This document shows, in pieces, positions 28,559 to 39,344 of a stretch of 64,000 nucleotides of DNA. Every line of letters begins with the position of its first letter. Positions within the stretch are counted from its first letter, which is position 1. The stretch comes from Helicobacter apodemus (GTDB lineage: Bacteria > Campylobacterota > Campylobacteria > Campylobacterales > Helicobacteraceae), in contig NZ_JRPC02000002.1 of assembly GCF_000765745.2 (NCBI RefSeq), positions 1 to 64,000 of the forward strand. The letters are read 5' to 3'. Position numbers and translations under genes: made by a program. A model generated the notes under the pieces. It had not been told where the DNA came from and did not search any database. It was given only the letters and a program-made list of their open reading frames with translations.

Positions 28559-29854
28559 ATGAGCTTAAAGGTAAATAGAATTGATAGTGCAAATGCAATT
28601 GCAGAAGCAGTTATTTCTCAAGAGAAATTAGATAAAAAGCTACAAGAGGTTATAAAATCTGCAGGAAAGAATCTTAAAATTGATGGTTTTAGAAAAGGGC
28701 ATGTTCCAACTGCAACCATTAAAGCACGTTATGGAAAGCAACTTGAAGAAGATACACAAAAAGAATGTATCCAAGATATTTTAAGAGAAGTTTTAGAAAC
28801 ATTAAAGGTGCAGCCTAATTTATTAGTAGGTGATCCAAAAATTACTAAATTTAATCCAACAAAAGAAGGATTAGAGATTGAGCTTAAGATTGGGTTAAAC
28901 CCCCCTATCCCTCTTGAAAACTTAGAACAATGTATCCCATCTGTGAATATCCCAGAGATTAGCGATAAAGATATTGATGCAAGAATAGAAGAAATTGCTA
29001 CGGCTAGAGCCCCCCTAATTAGCATTGAAGATAGTCGTAGGAAGCTAAAAGATGGAGAATATGCCAAAATAGACTTTGAGGGGTTTATAGATAATAGCCC
29101 TTTTGAAGGAGGGAAAGCAGAAAATTATCTTCTAAAAATCGGCAGCAAGTCTTTTATAGAAGGATTTGAAGAGCAGCTCATTGGTATGAAAAAGGGAGAA
29201 GAAAAGGCTATTGAAGTAACTTTTCCAGAAAATTATCAAGCTAAGAATTTAGCGGGTAAATTAGCAACTTTTAAAGTTAAGCTTAATGAAATACAAACAC
29301 AAGGCAAAATTGAAGTAGATGATAACTTCGCAAAAACTTTATTGCCCGATGAAAAAGAGGCAAATGTAGAGATGTTGAAAGAAAAGGTTAAAGCCCAATT
29401 GCAAGATGAAAAGAAACGTGAAATATATAATAAAGAGTTAAAAATGAGCTTGGTAGAGAATCTTGATAAGATGATTATTTTTGACTTACCCCAAACTATC
29501 GTAGAACAAGAGATGGATTTATTGCTTAGGAATATTTTTGCTTCCTTGCCTAAAGAGGAACAAGAAAAATTAGCTAAAGATGAGCAAATGCTTAAAGCTA
29601 AAAGAGAGGAACAAAGGGAAAATGCACAAAAGAGCGTTAAAATTACTTTTATTATAGATGCTATTGCTAAAAGAGATAAAATTAATATACCTGATAATGA
29701 GGTTGTTAATACTATTTATTATGAGGCTATAGCAATGAGGCAGAATCCTCAAGAAATCTTAGAGTATTATAAAAATAATAATCTTCTTCCTGCTGTGAAA
29801 ATGGCTATGTTAGAGGATAGAATTTTAACGAATTTATTGGATAAGAAGGTGTAA
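28559..29854 (+). CDS. tig: Trigger factor
   Basis: Trigger factor is the ribosome-bound chaperone and prolyl isomerase. The 431-residue protein shows the ribosome-docking motif GFRKGHVP (about 42-49), an FKBP-type isomerase domain at about 160-240 (DGEYAKIDFEGFIDNSPFEG and FPENYQAKNLAGK), and a long helical C-terminal chaperone domain. It is followed directly by clpP, as in H. pylori and Campylobacter. Confidence 0.97.
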   Translation: MSLKVNRIDSANAIAEAVISQEKLDKKLQEVIKSAGKNLKIDGFRKGHVPTATIKARYGKQLEEDTQKECIQDILREVLETLKVQPNLLVGDPKITKFNPTKEGLEIELKIGLNPPIPLENLEQCIPSVNIPEISDKDIDARIEEIATARAPLISIEDSRRKLKDGEYAKIDFEGFIDNSPFEGGKAENYLLKIGSKSFIEGFEEQLIGMKKGEEKAIEVTFPENYQAKNLAGKLATFKVKLNEIQTQGKIEVDDNFAKTLLPDEKEANVEMLKEKVKAQLQDEKKREIYNKELKMSLVENLDKMIIFDLPQTIVEQEMDLLLRNIFASLPKEEQEKLAKDEQMLKAKREEQRENAQKSVKITFIIDAIAKRDKINIPDNEVVNTIYYEAIAMRQNPQEILEYYKNNNLLPAVKMAMLEDRILTNLLDKKV

Positions 29855-30445
29855 ATGAGCTATTATGTTCCTATTGTTATAGAAAAGACTGGTCGTGGAG
29901 AACGAAGTTATGATATTTATTCACGATTATTAAAAGATAGGATTGTTATGTTAAGTGGTGAAATAAATGATGGCTTGGCTTCATCTATTGTTGCACAATT
30001 ATTGTTTTTAGAGGCAGAAGATCCTGAAAAAGATATTTATTTGTATATTAATTCTCCAGGTGGTGTTATTACAAGTGGATTTAGTATTTATGATACAATG
30101 AGTTATATTAAACCTGATATTTGCACCATCTGCATTGGGCAAGCAGCTAGTATGGGGGCTTTTTTATTGAGTTGTGGGGAGAAGGGTAAGAGATATTCTC
30201 TACCAAATTCTAGGATTATGATTCATCAACCATTAGGTGGTGCTAGAGGGCAGGCTACAGATATTGAAATCCAAGCAAAGGAAATTTTACGTTTAAAGGG
30301 GATATTGAATAGTATTTTAGCTGATAATACTAATCAACCTTTAGATAAGATTGCTAAGGATACTGATAGAGATTTTTTTATGAGTGCTAAGGAAGCAAAA
30401 GATTATGGTTTGATTGATGCGGTATTAGTTAAAAGTTTGAAATAA
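29855..30445 (+). CDS. clpP: ATP-dependent Clp protease proteolytic subunit
   Basis: ClpP forms the two-ring serine protease chamber served by ClpX or ClpA. The 196-residue protein has the complete catalytic triad: Ser99 in GQAASMGA, His124 in MIHQPLGG and Asp173 in DRDFFMS. N-terminal [20 protein letters not shown] is typical. It starts immediately after the tig stop codon, and the degenerate GGDEF gene follows 11 bases later. Confidence 0.98.
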   Translation: MSYYVPIVIEKTGRGERSYDIYSRLLKDRIVMLSGEINDGLASSIVAQLLFLEAEDPEKDIYLYINSPGGVITSGFSIYDTMSYIKPDICTICIGQAASMGAFLLSCGEKGKRYSLPNSRIMIHQPLGGARGQATDIEIQAKEILRLKGILNSILADNTNQPLDKIAKDTDRDFFMSAKEAKDYGLIDAVLVKSLK

Positions 30446-30456
30446 TAAAGGCAATT

Positions 30457-31512
30457 ATGATGAGTGGAGAGCTAGCAAAAATGACTGAAGCACAGGAAAC
30501 TGATATAGATGAAAATCAACAAATTGATGATTCTGTAAGTGAAGATATAGAAGATCCTTCTGTTACAGATATTCAAAGATTTAGTAAAGAAGTTTTTGAT
30601 GCTATGAATTCAAATGAGGTGGCTCCTTTACCAGAGAATTATAAGATTTATTTTGAAAAACTTTTAAATGACAAACCTAAAGAGTTTAGAGATGATCTTT
30701 TGGCTTCTTTTGGTCCAAGAGATGAGAGTTTGATTGAAGCACAAGCAGAGCTTGAGCTTAAAGTTTCTGAAAACTATAATACTATAACAAAGCTTTTGCA
30801 GGCAGTTATAGAAGTGCATAAAAATTTTAGTGTATTGTATCGTATTGTCCAAAATCATAAAAAAGAAATTGCTGCAGTTAATAATGCCAATACCTTTCAA
30901 AATATCATTTTAGTTTTTGAACAAGAATTACTAAAATTACACCAAACCTTAAAAAAACAAATGGATGAGGTTAGAAATTTTTATGAAACCTGTGCTGACA
31001 ATGTGCAAGATATTGTTGCTTGCTCTATCTTAGATTCTCGATATAAAGTCTTTACTAGAAAATATATGGAGTCTAAAGTTCTTAAAATGCTTGGTGCTGT
31101 TAGAGATACCAAGCATACGCATTTCTTTATTATTTTTAAAGTTTCAAAGAAGCTTGAGAAGATTACTGCAGATAAGAGAAAATTCATAGCTATTAACAAG
31201 ACTATTGTAAAAATTTTGCAAAATCTTGTTAATAAAAGTGATATCATTGCCTATATTGGAGAAGGTGTTTTTGGGGTGTTGTTGTATTATATTGATAAAG
31301 AGAGTGCAAAACGTTTTGCTAATAGAATCTGTAATAATGTTAGTTCTACCAATATCTATTTTGATGGTAAAGAAGTTATTTTGGCAGTCAATAGTGGAAT
31401 CTTAGAGATTAATAAAAACACAAAACACCAAGAGTTTATTAAAAATGCTATTGAAGCGTTAAGAAAAGCCGCTAATAGCGATTCTTCATTTGTTGTCTTT
31501 GAGGGTAAATAA
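30457..31512 (+). CDS. Degenerate GGDEF-domain protein
   Basis: The 351-residue protein has an acidic N-terminus, a helical middle part (about 35-185) of the type found before GGDEF domains, then a diguanylate-cyclase-like C-terminal domain: LDSRYKVFTRKYMESKVLKM resembles D.LTG..NR.., and YIGEGVFGVLL occupies the GGEEF position (about 266-276). The signature is IGEGVF rather than GGDEF/GGEEF, and the metal-binding D.DxFK segment is absent, so it is probably not a cyclase; it may bind nucleotide or protein. It is inserted between clpP and def, genes that are adjacent in H. pylori, and its stop overlaps the def start. Confidence 0.7.
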   Translation: MMSGELAKMTEAQETDIDENQQIDDSVSEDIEDPSVTDIQRFSKEVFDAMNSNEVAPLPENYKIYFEKLLNDKPKEFRDDLLASFGPRDESLIEAQAELELKVSENYNTITKLLQAVIEVHKNFSVLYRIVQNHKKEIAAVNNANTFQNIILVFEQELLKLHQTLKKQMDEVRNFYETCADNVQDIVACSILDSRYKVFTRKYMESKVLKMLGAVRDTKHTHFFIIFKVSKKLEKITADKRKFIAINKTIVKILQNLVNKSDIIAYIGEGVFGVLLYYIDKESAKRFANRICNNVSSTNIYFDGKEVILAVNSGILEINKNTKHQEFIKNAIEALRKAANSDSSFVVFEGK

Positions 31513-32030
31513 TGTTAGAGGTTATCACTTATCCAAGTCCTCTTTTGCGTCAAATCTCAAAACCTATTGAAAAATTTGATGAGGATTTGCATAAATTTCT
31601 AGATGGAATGTATGAAGTGATGCTTCAGAAAAATGGAGTTGGAATTTCAGCAATTCAAGTCGCAAAACCTATTAGAGCTTTGCTTATTTGTTTGCCTAAT
31701 GAAGAGGGGAAACAGGTTAAAGAGGATTTAATAGAGGTTATTAATCCAGAGATTTTAGAAAAAAGTGGTGAAATATTTTTTAGTGAGGGTTGTTTAAGTG
31801 TCCCGGATTTTTATGCAGATGTTAAACGTTTTCAGAAAGTAAAGGTTGCCTACCAAGATAGATTTGGGAATCCTAAAGAGATTGAAGCACAAGATTATTT
31901 AGCAGTCGTGTTTCAGCACGAAATTGATCATTTAAATGGAGTTTTATTTATTGATAAGCTCTCTATCTTAAAGCGTAAAAAGTTTGAGAAAGCTTTTAAG
32001 CAAAATAAGAATTGTAAGGCATGGGTTTAA
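31512..32030 (+). CDS. def: Peptide deformylase
   Basis: Def removes the formyl group from nascent proteins with a metal ion. The 172-residue product has GVGISAIQ (motif 1, with Ser in place of the first Ala), EGCLSVPD with metal ligand Cys94, and QHEIDHLNG with His136, Glu137 and His140. The start ATG shares one base with the preceding stop, and the 3' end overlaps comM by ten bases. Confidence 0.97.
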   Translation: MLEVITYPSPLLRQISKPIEKFDEDLHKFLDGMYEVMLQKNGVGISAIQVAKPIRALLICLPNEEGKQVKEDLIEVINPEILEKSGEIFFSEGCLSVPDFYADVKRFQKVKVAYQDRFGNPKEIEAQDYLAVVFQHEIDHLNGVLFIDKLSILKRKKFEKAFKQNKNCKAWV

Positions 32031-33526
32031 ATATCCTATATTGTGCCGCATTAGAAGGATTAGAGGCTAAAGAAGTTGAGGCAGAGATAAGCTTCACTAA
32101 GGCTCTACCTGCTTTTCAAATTACAGGTTTAGCAGGAAATGCTATACAAGAATCTAAACAAAGGGTGCAATCTTCACTTCTAGCTAATGGCTTTAAATTC
32201 CCTCCTTTAAAAATTGTTGTTAATCTCTCTCCTTCAGATTTACCAAAGCAAGGGAGTTTTTATGATTTACCTATAGCCCTTTTGATTGCTTTGCATGGAC
32301 ATATCAGTGAGCAAGATGATAAGAGAACTTGGTTTGCTTTTGGGGAGATTGGGCTAGATGGGAGGGTAAAAGATACTCCAGCTATCTATCCGCTACTTTT
32401 TTCTTTGCTTAGTAAAGATAAGAATCGGCAATCCTTTTTTCTGCTTCCAAAAAGTGCGGAAAACTTTTATTCTAAAATACCCCATTTAAAAGCTTATTAC
32501 ATTGATACACTCCAAGAAGGCATTGAGGTTTTAAAAAATCCTCCTATTTTAAGTCAAAGCTATGAAGACTTACCTTTCTTATCAGAGGAGATTTTAGGAG
32601 AGAAGTATTATTTTAGTACAGATTTTCCACTAGATTTTAAAGATATTATTGGTCAAGAGAGGGCAAAAAGGGCTGCTATGATAGCAGCTTGTGGATTCCA
32701 TAATATACTTTTTGAAGGGAGTGCTGGGAGTGGCAAAAGTATGATAGCTTCCCGAATCCCCTATATTTTACCCCCTCTTAAAGGACAAGAAATTTTAGAA
32801 ATGGCTTCACATACACTCCAGCTCTCTCCTTTTAGGGTATTTAGGAATCCTCACAATAGTGCAACAAAAGCAGCGATATTAGGAAGTGCAGTAGCTCAAA
32901 ATGTGAAACCAGGAGAAATTGCTTTAGCGCATTTGGGGATATTATTTTTTGATGAATTGCCGCATTTTCCTAAAACAATTTTAGAATCTTTACGTGAGCC
33001 CTTGCAGAATCATTATTTTACAATTTCAAGACTCCACGCAAAAATTACTTATCCTGCAGATTTTTTGTTTGTAGGGGCTATGAATCCTTGTCCTTGCGGA
33101 AATCTCCTAAGTATTTCTAAAGAATGTCGTTGTAACCAAAAAGAAATTAATGCTTATAAGAATAAAATCTCTGAACCTTTTTGGGATAGGTTGGATTTGT
33201 TTGTGCAAATGCAAGAGGGCATACAGGAAAAGAACATTATTGCTTCTAAGCAAATGCAAAAGCAAGTTTTGGAGGCTTTTAAATTTCAAAAACGAAGAGG
33301 GCAGGATTGTTTTAATGCAAGATTAGAAGGGGAGAAATTAGAGGAATTTTGCTTTTTGGGAAATGAAGTTAAAGAAACTTTGGAGTTAGCGATTGAACGT
33401 TTTGGTATTTCTTTGCGTCAAAAGCATAAAATTCTTTGTGTGGCAAGGAGTATTGCGGATTTAGTGCAATCTAAATATATAGCAAAAGAGCATTTGCTTG
33501 AATCTTTGAGTTTTCGTAAAATATAG
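32021..33526 (+). CDS. comM: YifB/ComM family AAA+ ATPase (Mg-chelatase-like)
   Basis: The 501-residue protein has the ComM N-terminal domain (GLAGNAIQESKQRVQSSLL, NLSPSDLPKQGSFYDLPIA), Walker A GSAGSGKSMIASR, Walker B LGILFFDELPHF and the Cys-rich FVGAMNPCPCGNLLSISKEC segment. ComM is a hexameric branch-migration helicase that helps integrate incoming DNA during natural transformation. It overlaps def as in H. pylori (HP0792-HP0793). The ComEA-like gene 110 bases downstream fits a competence role. Confidence 0.93.
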   Translation: MGLNILYCAALEGLEAKEVEAEISFTKALPAFQITGLAGNAIQESKQRVQSSLLANGFKFPPLKIVVNLSPSDLPKQGSFYDLPIALLIALHGHISEQDDKRTWFAFGEIGLDGRVKDTPAIYPLLFSLLSKDKNRQSFFLLPKSAENFYSKIPHLKAYYIDTLQEGIEVLKNPPILSQSYEDLPFLSEEILGEKYYFSTDFPLDFKDIIGQERAKRAAMIAACGFHNILFEGSAGSGKSMIASRIPYILPPLKGQEILEMASHTLQLSPFRVFRNPHNSATKAAILGSAVAQNVKPGEIALAHLGILFFDELPHFPKTILESLREPLQNHYFTISRLHAKITYPADFLFVGAMNPCPCGNLLSISKECRCNQKEINAYKNKISEPFWDRLDLFVQMQEGIQEKNIIASKQMQKQVLEAFKFQKRRGQDCFNARLEGEKLEEFCFLGNEVKETLELAIERFGISLRQKHKILCVARSIADLVQSKYIAKEHLLESLSFRKI

Positions 33527-33600
33527 TGTTACTAAAAGTTACAAATGAATATTTCATTAAAAATATTTAGCAGATTTGGGGGAATAGAAATGCTTTTTGC

Positions 33601-33606
33601 TACAAT
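33601..33606 (+). promoter_or_regulatory. -10 element of the ComEA-like gene
   Basis: TGCTACAAT contains TACAAT at 33601-33606, 30 bases before the ATG at 33637, which has its own AAGGAGAG site. Confidence 0.45.
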
Positions 33607-33636
33607 TAAGGGATAGATTTAATTTAAGGAGAGAAA

Positions 33637-33882
33637 ATGAAATTATTGGCAATATTCTTTTTAATGGTTTCGTTTTTGTTTGGTGGAGTAGATTTAAACA
33701 CTGCTAGTAAAGAAGAGTTGATGAAAATTAATGGTATAGGTGAGGCAAAGGCTCAAGCTATTATTGATTATCGGGAAAAGCAACCTTTTGTGTCTGTGGA
33801 TGAGTTAGAAAAAGTTAAAGGCTTTGGTAAGAAAAATGTAGAAAAAATACGAGACCAAATAAGTGTTGAAAATAAAGAATAA
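33637..33882 (+). CDS. ComEA-like exported helix-hairpin-helix protein
   Basis: The 81-residue product has a signal peptide (MKLLAIFFLMVSFLFGG) followed by a single ComEA-type domain with two helix-hairpin-helix motifs, INGIGEAKAQAII and VKGFGKKNVEKIR. ComEA proteins bind double-stranded DNA in the periplasm and help pull it in during transformation. The short form without a linker is usual for Gram-negative bacteria. Its position right after comM supports competence; the function is inferred from the family. Confidence 0.85.
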   Translation: MKLLAIFFLMVSFLFGGVDLNTASKEELMKINGIGEAKAQAIIDYREKQPFVSVDELEKVKGFGKKNVEKIRDQISVENKE

Positions 33883-33916
33883 TAGTTTCAATAAAATAGC
33901 TTAAGTTTAATTAGAA

Positions 33917-34977
<1,061 letters not shown>

Positions 34978-35058
34978 AATATTGATTAGGAAGTTATTAT
35001 CCTAAACCTTGATTTATAAACTTGTAGATTCTTAACTAAAATAATTAAAAGGTATGCT

Positions 35059-35859
35059 TTGAGTGGGATAGTTATTACAATTACTTCAGGAAAAGGTGGG
35101 GTTGGGAAATCAACTACAACAGCAAACTTGGCAGTTGGATTAGCACTTTTGGGTAAAAAAGTAGTTGCGGTTGATTTTGATATTGGATTGCGGAATCTTG
35201 ATATGATTTTGGGCTTAGAAAACCGCATTGTTTATGATGTTGTCAATGTCATGGAGGGGGAGTGTAATCTTTCTCAAGCTCTTATTAATGATAAGAGAAC
35301 GAAGAATCTCTATTTTCTCCCCGCCTCCCAAAGTAAAGATAAAAATATCTTAGATAAAGATAAAGTCGTTTATCTTATTGAAAAATTAAAAAATGAATTT
35401 GACTATGTTTTACTTGATTCCCCTGCTGGTATTGAAGGGGGATTTGAACATGCTATGTTTTTAGCAGATGAGGCTTTAGTTATTTCTACTCCAGAAGTTT
35501 CTAGTGTTAGAGACGCTGATAGAGTAATTGGCATTATTGATGCTAAGAGCAAAAAGGCCGCATTTGGGGAAGAGGTTAAAAAATCTGTTATTATTAATCG
35601 ACTTAAACCAGAAATGGTAGAAAAAGGTGAAATGTTAAGTATAGAAGATGTTTTAAATATTTTAGCCCTTCCTTTAATTGGAGTCGTTCCAGAAGATGAT
35701 AAAATCATTTCTTCAACGAATTTAGGAGAGCCAATTATTTATTCAAATAATCTAACAGCACAAGCATATAAAAATATAGCAAAAAGACTTTTAGGTGAAG
35801 AAGTGCCTTTTTTAGAACTAAGATCTAAAAAAGGATTTTTTGGAAGGTTATTTTCATGA
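35059..35859 (+). CDS. minD: Septum-site determining ATPase MinD
   Basis: MinD is the membrane-binding ATPase of the Min system that keeps FtsZ away from the poles. The 266-residue protein has the deviant Walker [25 protein letters not shown] and a short amphipathic C-terminal helix ([10 protein letters not shown]) for membrane binding. The start is TTG at 35059 (encoding M-S-G-I-V), as no in-frame ATG fits and AAAAGG lies upstream. It overlaps minE by four bases. No minC was seen here. Confidence 0.96.
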   Translation: MSGIVITITSGKGGVGKSTTTANLAVGLALLGKKVVAVDFDIGLRNLDMILGLENRIVYDVVNVMEGECNLSQALINDKRTKNLYFLPASQSKDKNILDKDKVVYLIEKLKNEFDYVLLDSPAGIEGGFEHAMFLADEALVISTPEVSSVRDADRVIGIIDAKSKKAAFGEEVKKSVIINRLKPEMVEKGEMLSIEDVLNILALPLIGVVPEDDKIISSTNLGEPIIYSNNLTAQAYKNIAKRLLGEEVPFLELRSKKGFFGRLFS

Positions 35860-36089
35860 GTTTTATGAAATTTTTTGGAAATAAAAAAACTTCTTCACAA
35901 GAAGCAAAAGATAGATTGACCTTAATTTTAGCTCACGAACGCGTTGTAAATATTCCTTATATAGATGCGATGAAACAAGAAATTTTAGAGGTCATTAAAA
36001 AATATACTAAAGCTCAAAAGATTGATATTAAAACGGATTCTAATCAGAATTTTACTACTTTGGAAGTTGAGATTCTTTTTGATAAATAA
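35856..36089 (+). CDS. minE: Cell division topological specificity factor MinE
   Basis: MinE stimulates MinD ATPase and sets up pole-to-pole oscillation. The 77-residue product has the basic N-terminal membrane segment ([13 protein letters not shown]), the anti-MinCD helix region [13 protein letters not shown] and the C-terminal topological domain. Its start overlaps the minD stop (ATGA), and its end overlaps the next open frame. Confidence 0.95.
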   Translation: MSFMKFFGNKKTSSQEAKDRLTLILAHERVVNIPYIDAMKQEILEVIKKYTKAQKIDIKTDSNQNFTTLEVEILFDK

Positions 36090-37146
36090 AAAAAGCAAAT
36101 TTTTAGTTTTTGTTGCTTTAATCTTCTTGTTGTTGGTATCAATAGTTATTTTAGGTTTTTTGCTTAAGAATTATCAAGAACATTCTAACCCTATCCTTGC
36201 AGAAGTCCCACAAGATAATCTTGCTAAGTCTTTAATAAGTGATATTAAAGAAGTTAATAAAGATTTGTTGTATCAAAATGTAGAGATTTTAACGAAAAAT
36301 TTAGATTTATTAGAATCCAATCAAGATTTAAGCGATAATATTTTTACGCAAGAAAATCCTTTAGGGCATACGCCTAAAATTACAAATAGCCTAAAAGAAG
36401 AATCCTCAAAAAGTGTTGTTAAAGAGTCTTTAAATCCTAAGGATTTAATAGGAGATTGTAAGCGGATAAGACCTCAACTTGCTATTATTATTGATGATAT
36501 AGCTTTTATGCGACAATACCATAAGGTTATGCAATTGCCTTTTAAAGTTACACCTTCCATATTCCCTAAGGGTAAAATTTCTCCTAATACTCCAAATATA
36601 GCAAAAATTGCACCTTTTTATATGATACATTTGCCGCTTGAAGCATTAAATTTTCACCAAAATGGACATCATTTACTTCTTAGTACAGATACTAAGGAGA
36701 CCATTGAAGGAAAAATTAAAACTCTCAAAAAAGACTTTCCTAATTTAACTTATGTTAATAATCATATAGGCAGTAAATTTACCCAAAATGAAAGGGCAAT
36801 GAAATTTCTTTTGGAAGCATTAAACCAAGAGGGTATTACTTTTGTGGATTCAAGAACCATACCAAGTGTAACAAGAAAGTATTACCAATACCATCCTAAA
36901 GAATCTTTTAATACCTGTCAAAACATACCCTTTTTAGAAAGGGATGTTTTTTTAGATAATGAATTAGATGTTGAAAAAATTACTGCAAATTTAATGAAAG
37001 TGGTTAAAATTGCAAAAACTAAAGGATATGCTATTGCTATTGGGCATCCGCATAAAGAAACTTTATTGGCACTTCAAAATGCTTCTAGTTATTTAAAAGA
37101 AAGTGGTGTTGATTTAGTCTATATAAATGAACTCATTGTCCCATAA
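36079..37146 (+). CDS. Divergent polysaccharide deacetylase family protein
   Basis: The protein has an N-terminal membrane helix (VFVALIFLLLVSIVILGFLL), a variable linker, and from about residue 130 the divergent deacetylase fold: PQLAIIIDDIAF, HLPLEALNF, NNHIGSKFTQ with the NHxGSxxT motif, FVDSRT and AIAIGHPH. It is probably periplasmic and acts on envelope sugars, but the substrate is unknown. The start is uncertain: TTG 36079 lies at the minE stop and gives 355 residues; the frame is open back to 36022. Campylobacter jejuni has a similar gene (Cj0633) between ilvC and dprA. Confidence 0.75.
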   Translation: MINKKSKFLVFVALIFLLLVSIVILGFLLKNYQEHSNPILAEVPQDNLAKSLISDIKEVNKDLLYQNVEILTKNLDLLESNQDLSDNIFTQENPLGHTPKITNSLKEESSKSVVKESLNPKDLIGDCKRIRPQLAIIIDDIAFMRQYHKVMQLPFKVTPSIFPKGKISPNTPNIAKIAPFYMIHLPLEALNFHQNGHHLLLSTDTKETIEGKIKTLKKDFPNLTYVNNHIGSKFTQNERAMKFLLEALNQEGITFVDSRTIPSVTRKYYQYHPKESFNTCQNIPFLERDVFLDNELDVEKITANLMKVVKIAKTKGYAIAIGHPHKETLLALQNASSYLKESGVDLVYINELIVP

Positions 37147-37174
37147 ATAATAAAAATTTATAGTTAATTTATGT

Positions 37175-37180
37175 TAGAAT
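37175..37180 (+). promoter_or_regulatory. -10 element for WD40-dprA-ruvX transcript
   Basis: TGTTAGAAT contains TAGAAT at 37175-37180, the same extended -10 as before the dehydrogenase gene at 5964. It lies 28 bases before the ATG at 37209. Confidence 0.4.
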
Positions 37181-37208
37181 TAGATTAGAAAATGAGAGGA
37201 ATATTTTA

Positions 37209-39344
37209 ATGATAAAACTAAAAGAAACTCATCAATTAACGGGTAGTATTCTTACGATAGAGCAGACAGGCAATTCTACCTTTTGTGTTGATAATACTTT
37301 TTTTATTACACAAATTAATGAGGACTTAAAGGTTGAAAAAACCCTTTGTTTTGCCAAAGACGCACAATCTTTTCATCGTTATTCCCACGCTTGTGGAATT
37401 TCTCGAGACTTTTATTTTTGTATTCCTATTAATGAAAATCATAAATCTTTTATTTTAGAATATGAAAATGAGAAAATAAAACATATAGCAACACTTGATG
37501 ATCATGATGGAGATATAGAGACTTGCAAGTTTTCTGATAATGGCGAGTTTTTTGCTACAGGTGGGCAAGATGGTAGAGTATTTATTTATGATGGTAAGAG
37601 TTTTTTACCTATTGCTTCGCTTATGCCACGTTCAGATTATATTTCTGTGATTTCTTTCTCACATAATAATGAATTTATGGCTATTAGTGGGTATGATAAA
37701 TTTACTTTAATCTTTGACTTTTTGCGTCATAAAGTTGCTTTTAATCTTCAAATGCCAGATGTTGTAGAAGCTTCTTGTTTCTTTGAAAAAAGTGAGAAAT
37801 TATTATTAATATGTCGTAATGGAGATAGTATTATTTTTAGTCTTAAAGAAGGAAAAATACTCTCATCAAAAACCCCTTTTGCCTTTTGGCCTACAAGCAT
37901 TGCCATAGATGAAGAAGAAAATTATGCACTCATTGGGACGCGTTCTGATACTTTATATGTGCTTTCTTTAAAAAACAATAGCAAAGTGATAGAAATTAAA
38001 AATGAACGTCCCGGTATTGCTTCCTTGAAGTTTTCTAATGGATTTTTATATATCGGCTGTGTTGATGGGGGATTATTGATTGTCGATTATAATGAGGGCA
38101 AGGAAGAGTTAAAAGAAAGTATTGATAGGAAAGCTTATAAAGGTGCTAGAGAAATCATTGATAAAAATATTTTTTTAAGCATTCATCCTTTAATGACTGC
38201 TTTTGATGAAGCTTGGCCAGAAATTTTAGATGAAGCCATTAATTTATTAAATCAAGATAAAGTAGATCAAGCCGTAGAGCTTGTGGAGCCTTTTGTGGTG
38301 GATGAAAGTAAAAAAAGCGACTTTGACTTTTATCTAGCTCAAAAAGATGGAGTGAAAGATTTTTTAGAGCATATTGATAATAAAAATTACAAAAAAGCTT
38401 ATGAGATGTTAAAAACAGCTAAGTTTTTGGTTAAAACTAAAGCCTATGAAAAGCTTGAAAATATTTGGAATAAAGCTTTTTTTGAAGCAAAAAAGCTCCT
38501 TATTGAAAATGCACAATTAAATGAAAGATTAGCAAAACAGCATTTGCAACCCTTTGAATCTACTCCTAAAAAAGAGTTAATAGCCCAACTTTTACATAAT
38601 GCTGACGCTTTTGTTAAAGCTGATAATTACATTAAAAGTCGTAACTTTAAAGAGTATTTTTCATTAACTTTTAAGTTTTCTTTCCTAAGAGAAACAGATT
38701 TATACAAGAAGGTATTATTACTAGGAGAGAAAATGTTTGATAATGCCGTTGATTTAGAAAAGAAACTACAGTATGATGAAGCTAAAAAGATTGCTGAAAC
38801 TTTGCTGGTATTCCCTAATTTAAAACGTTTTGCTCAAGAAAAAATTGTTCTAATTCAACAAAAAGAAAGCTTTTTATTGGCCATTGAAAACAGAGAGATT
38901 AAAAAAGTCTATTCTATGGTTAATGATAATGAACAATTGCGTTCTATGAAGCAATTTAAAGAATTCACTAAAATTTTCTTGACTGTTTATGAGGCTGCTA
39001 GAGTTTATGCTTATGAAGGTAATGCAAAACAAGTAATGATAACTTTAGGGGAGTATATGGAGATTCCTTATTGGACAGATAAGATTGCTTCTTTAATGAA
39101 GATTGCCTATTTACAACAAATCAGCGATGCCACCTATGAAGCCGATGTTAATTGGGATATTACTATAAGACGTTATTATGATCGTTTTGGTAAGAGTATC
39201 GAGCTTATTAAGCTTTTAGAAGGTAAGCCTATGGAGGGATTTTTAGATAAATTTGAAGAAGAGGGGAATAGTGATGGTTACCGCTATCACCATTTTGTAG
39301 AAGATATTGTTATTTATATTATTCAAAAAGAACAAGATTATTGA
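37209..39344 (+). CDS. Large WD40-repeat protein with helical-repeat C-terminus
   Basis: The 711-residue cytosolic protein (no signal peptide or membrane helix) has an N-terminal beta-propeller of about 300 residues; the clearest WD40-type blade is DHDGDIETCKFSDNGEFFAT (98-117) followed by GGQDGRVFIYDGK. Residues about 310-711 are Lys/Glu/Leu-rich and look all-helical, with repeated units such as DNKNYKKAYEMLKTAKFLV and YDEAKKIAETLLVFPNLKRF that resemble TPR or solenoid repeats. Function is unknown. It sits between the deacetylase and dprA and overlaps dprA by four bases, while from memory H. pylori has minE and dprA adjacent. A scaffold role is only a guess. Confidence 0.75.
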   Translation: MIKLKETHQLTGSILTIEQTGNSTFCVDNTFFITQINEDLKVEKTLCFAKDAQSFHRYSHACGISRDFYFCIPINENHKSFILEYENEKIKHIATLDDHDGDIETCKFSDNGEFFATGGQDGRVFIYDGKSFLPIASLMPRSDYISVISFSHNNEFMAISGYDKFTLIFDFLRHKVAFNLQMPDVVEASCFFEKSEKLLLICRNGDSIIFSLKEGKILSSKTPFAFWPTSIAIDEEENYALIGTRSDTLYVLSLKNNSKVIEIKNERPGIASLKFSNGFLYIGCVDGGLLIVDYNEGKEELKESIDRKAYKGAREIIDKNIFLSIHPLMTAFDEAWPEILDEAINLLNQDKVDQAVELVEPFVVDESKKSDFDFYLAQKDGVKDFLEHIDNKNYKKAYEMLKTAKFLVKTKAYEKLENIWNKAFFEAKKLLIENAQLNERLAKQHLQPFESTPKKELIAQLLHNADAFVKADNYIKSRNFKEYFSLTFKFSFLRETDLYKKVLLLGEKMFDNAVDLEKKLQYDEAKKIAETLLVFPNLKRFAQEKIVLIQQKESFLLAIENREIKKVYSMVNDNEQLRSMKQFKEFTKIFLTVYEAARVYAYEGNAKQVMITLGEYMEIPYWTDKIASLMKIAYLQQISDATYEADVNWDITIRRYYDRFGKSIELIKLLEGKPMEGFLDKFEEEGNSDGYRYHHFVEDIVIYIIQKEQDY

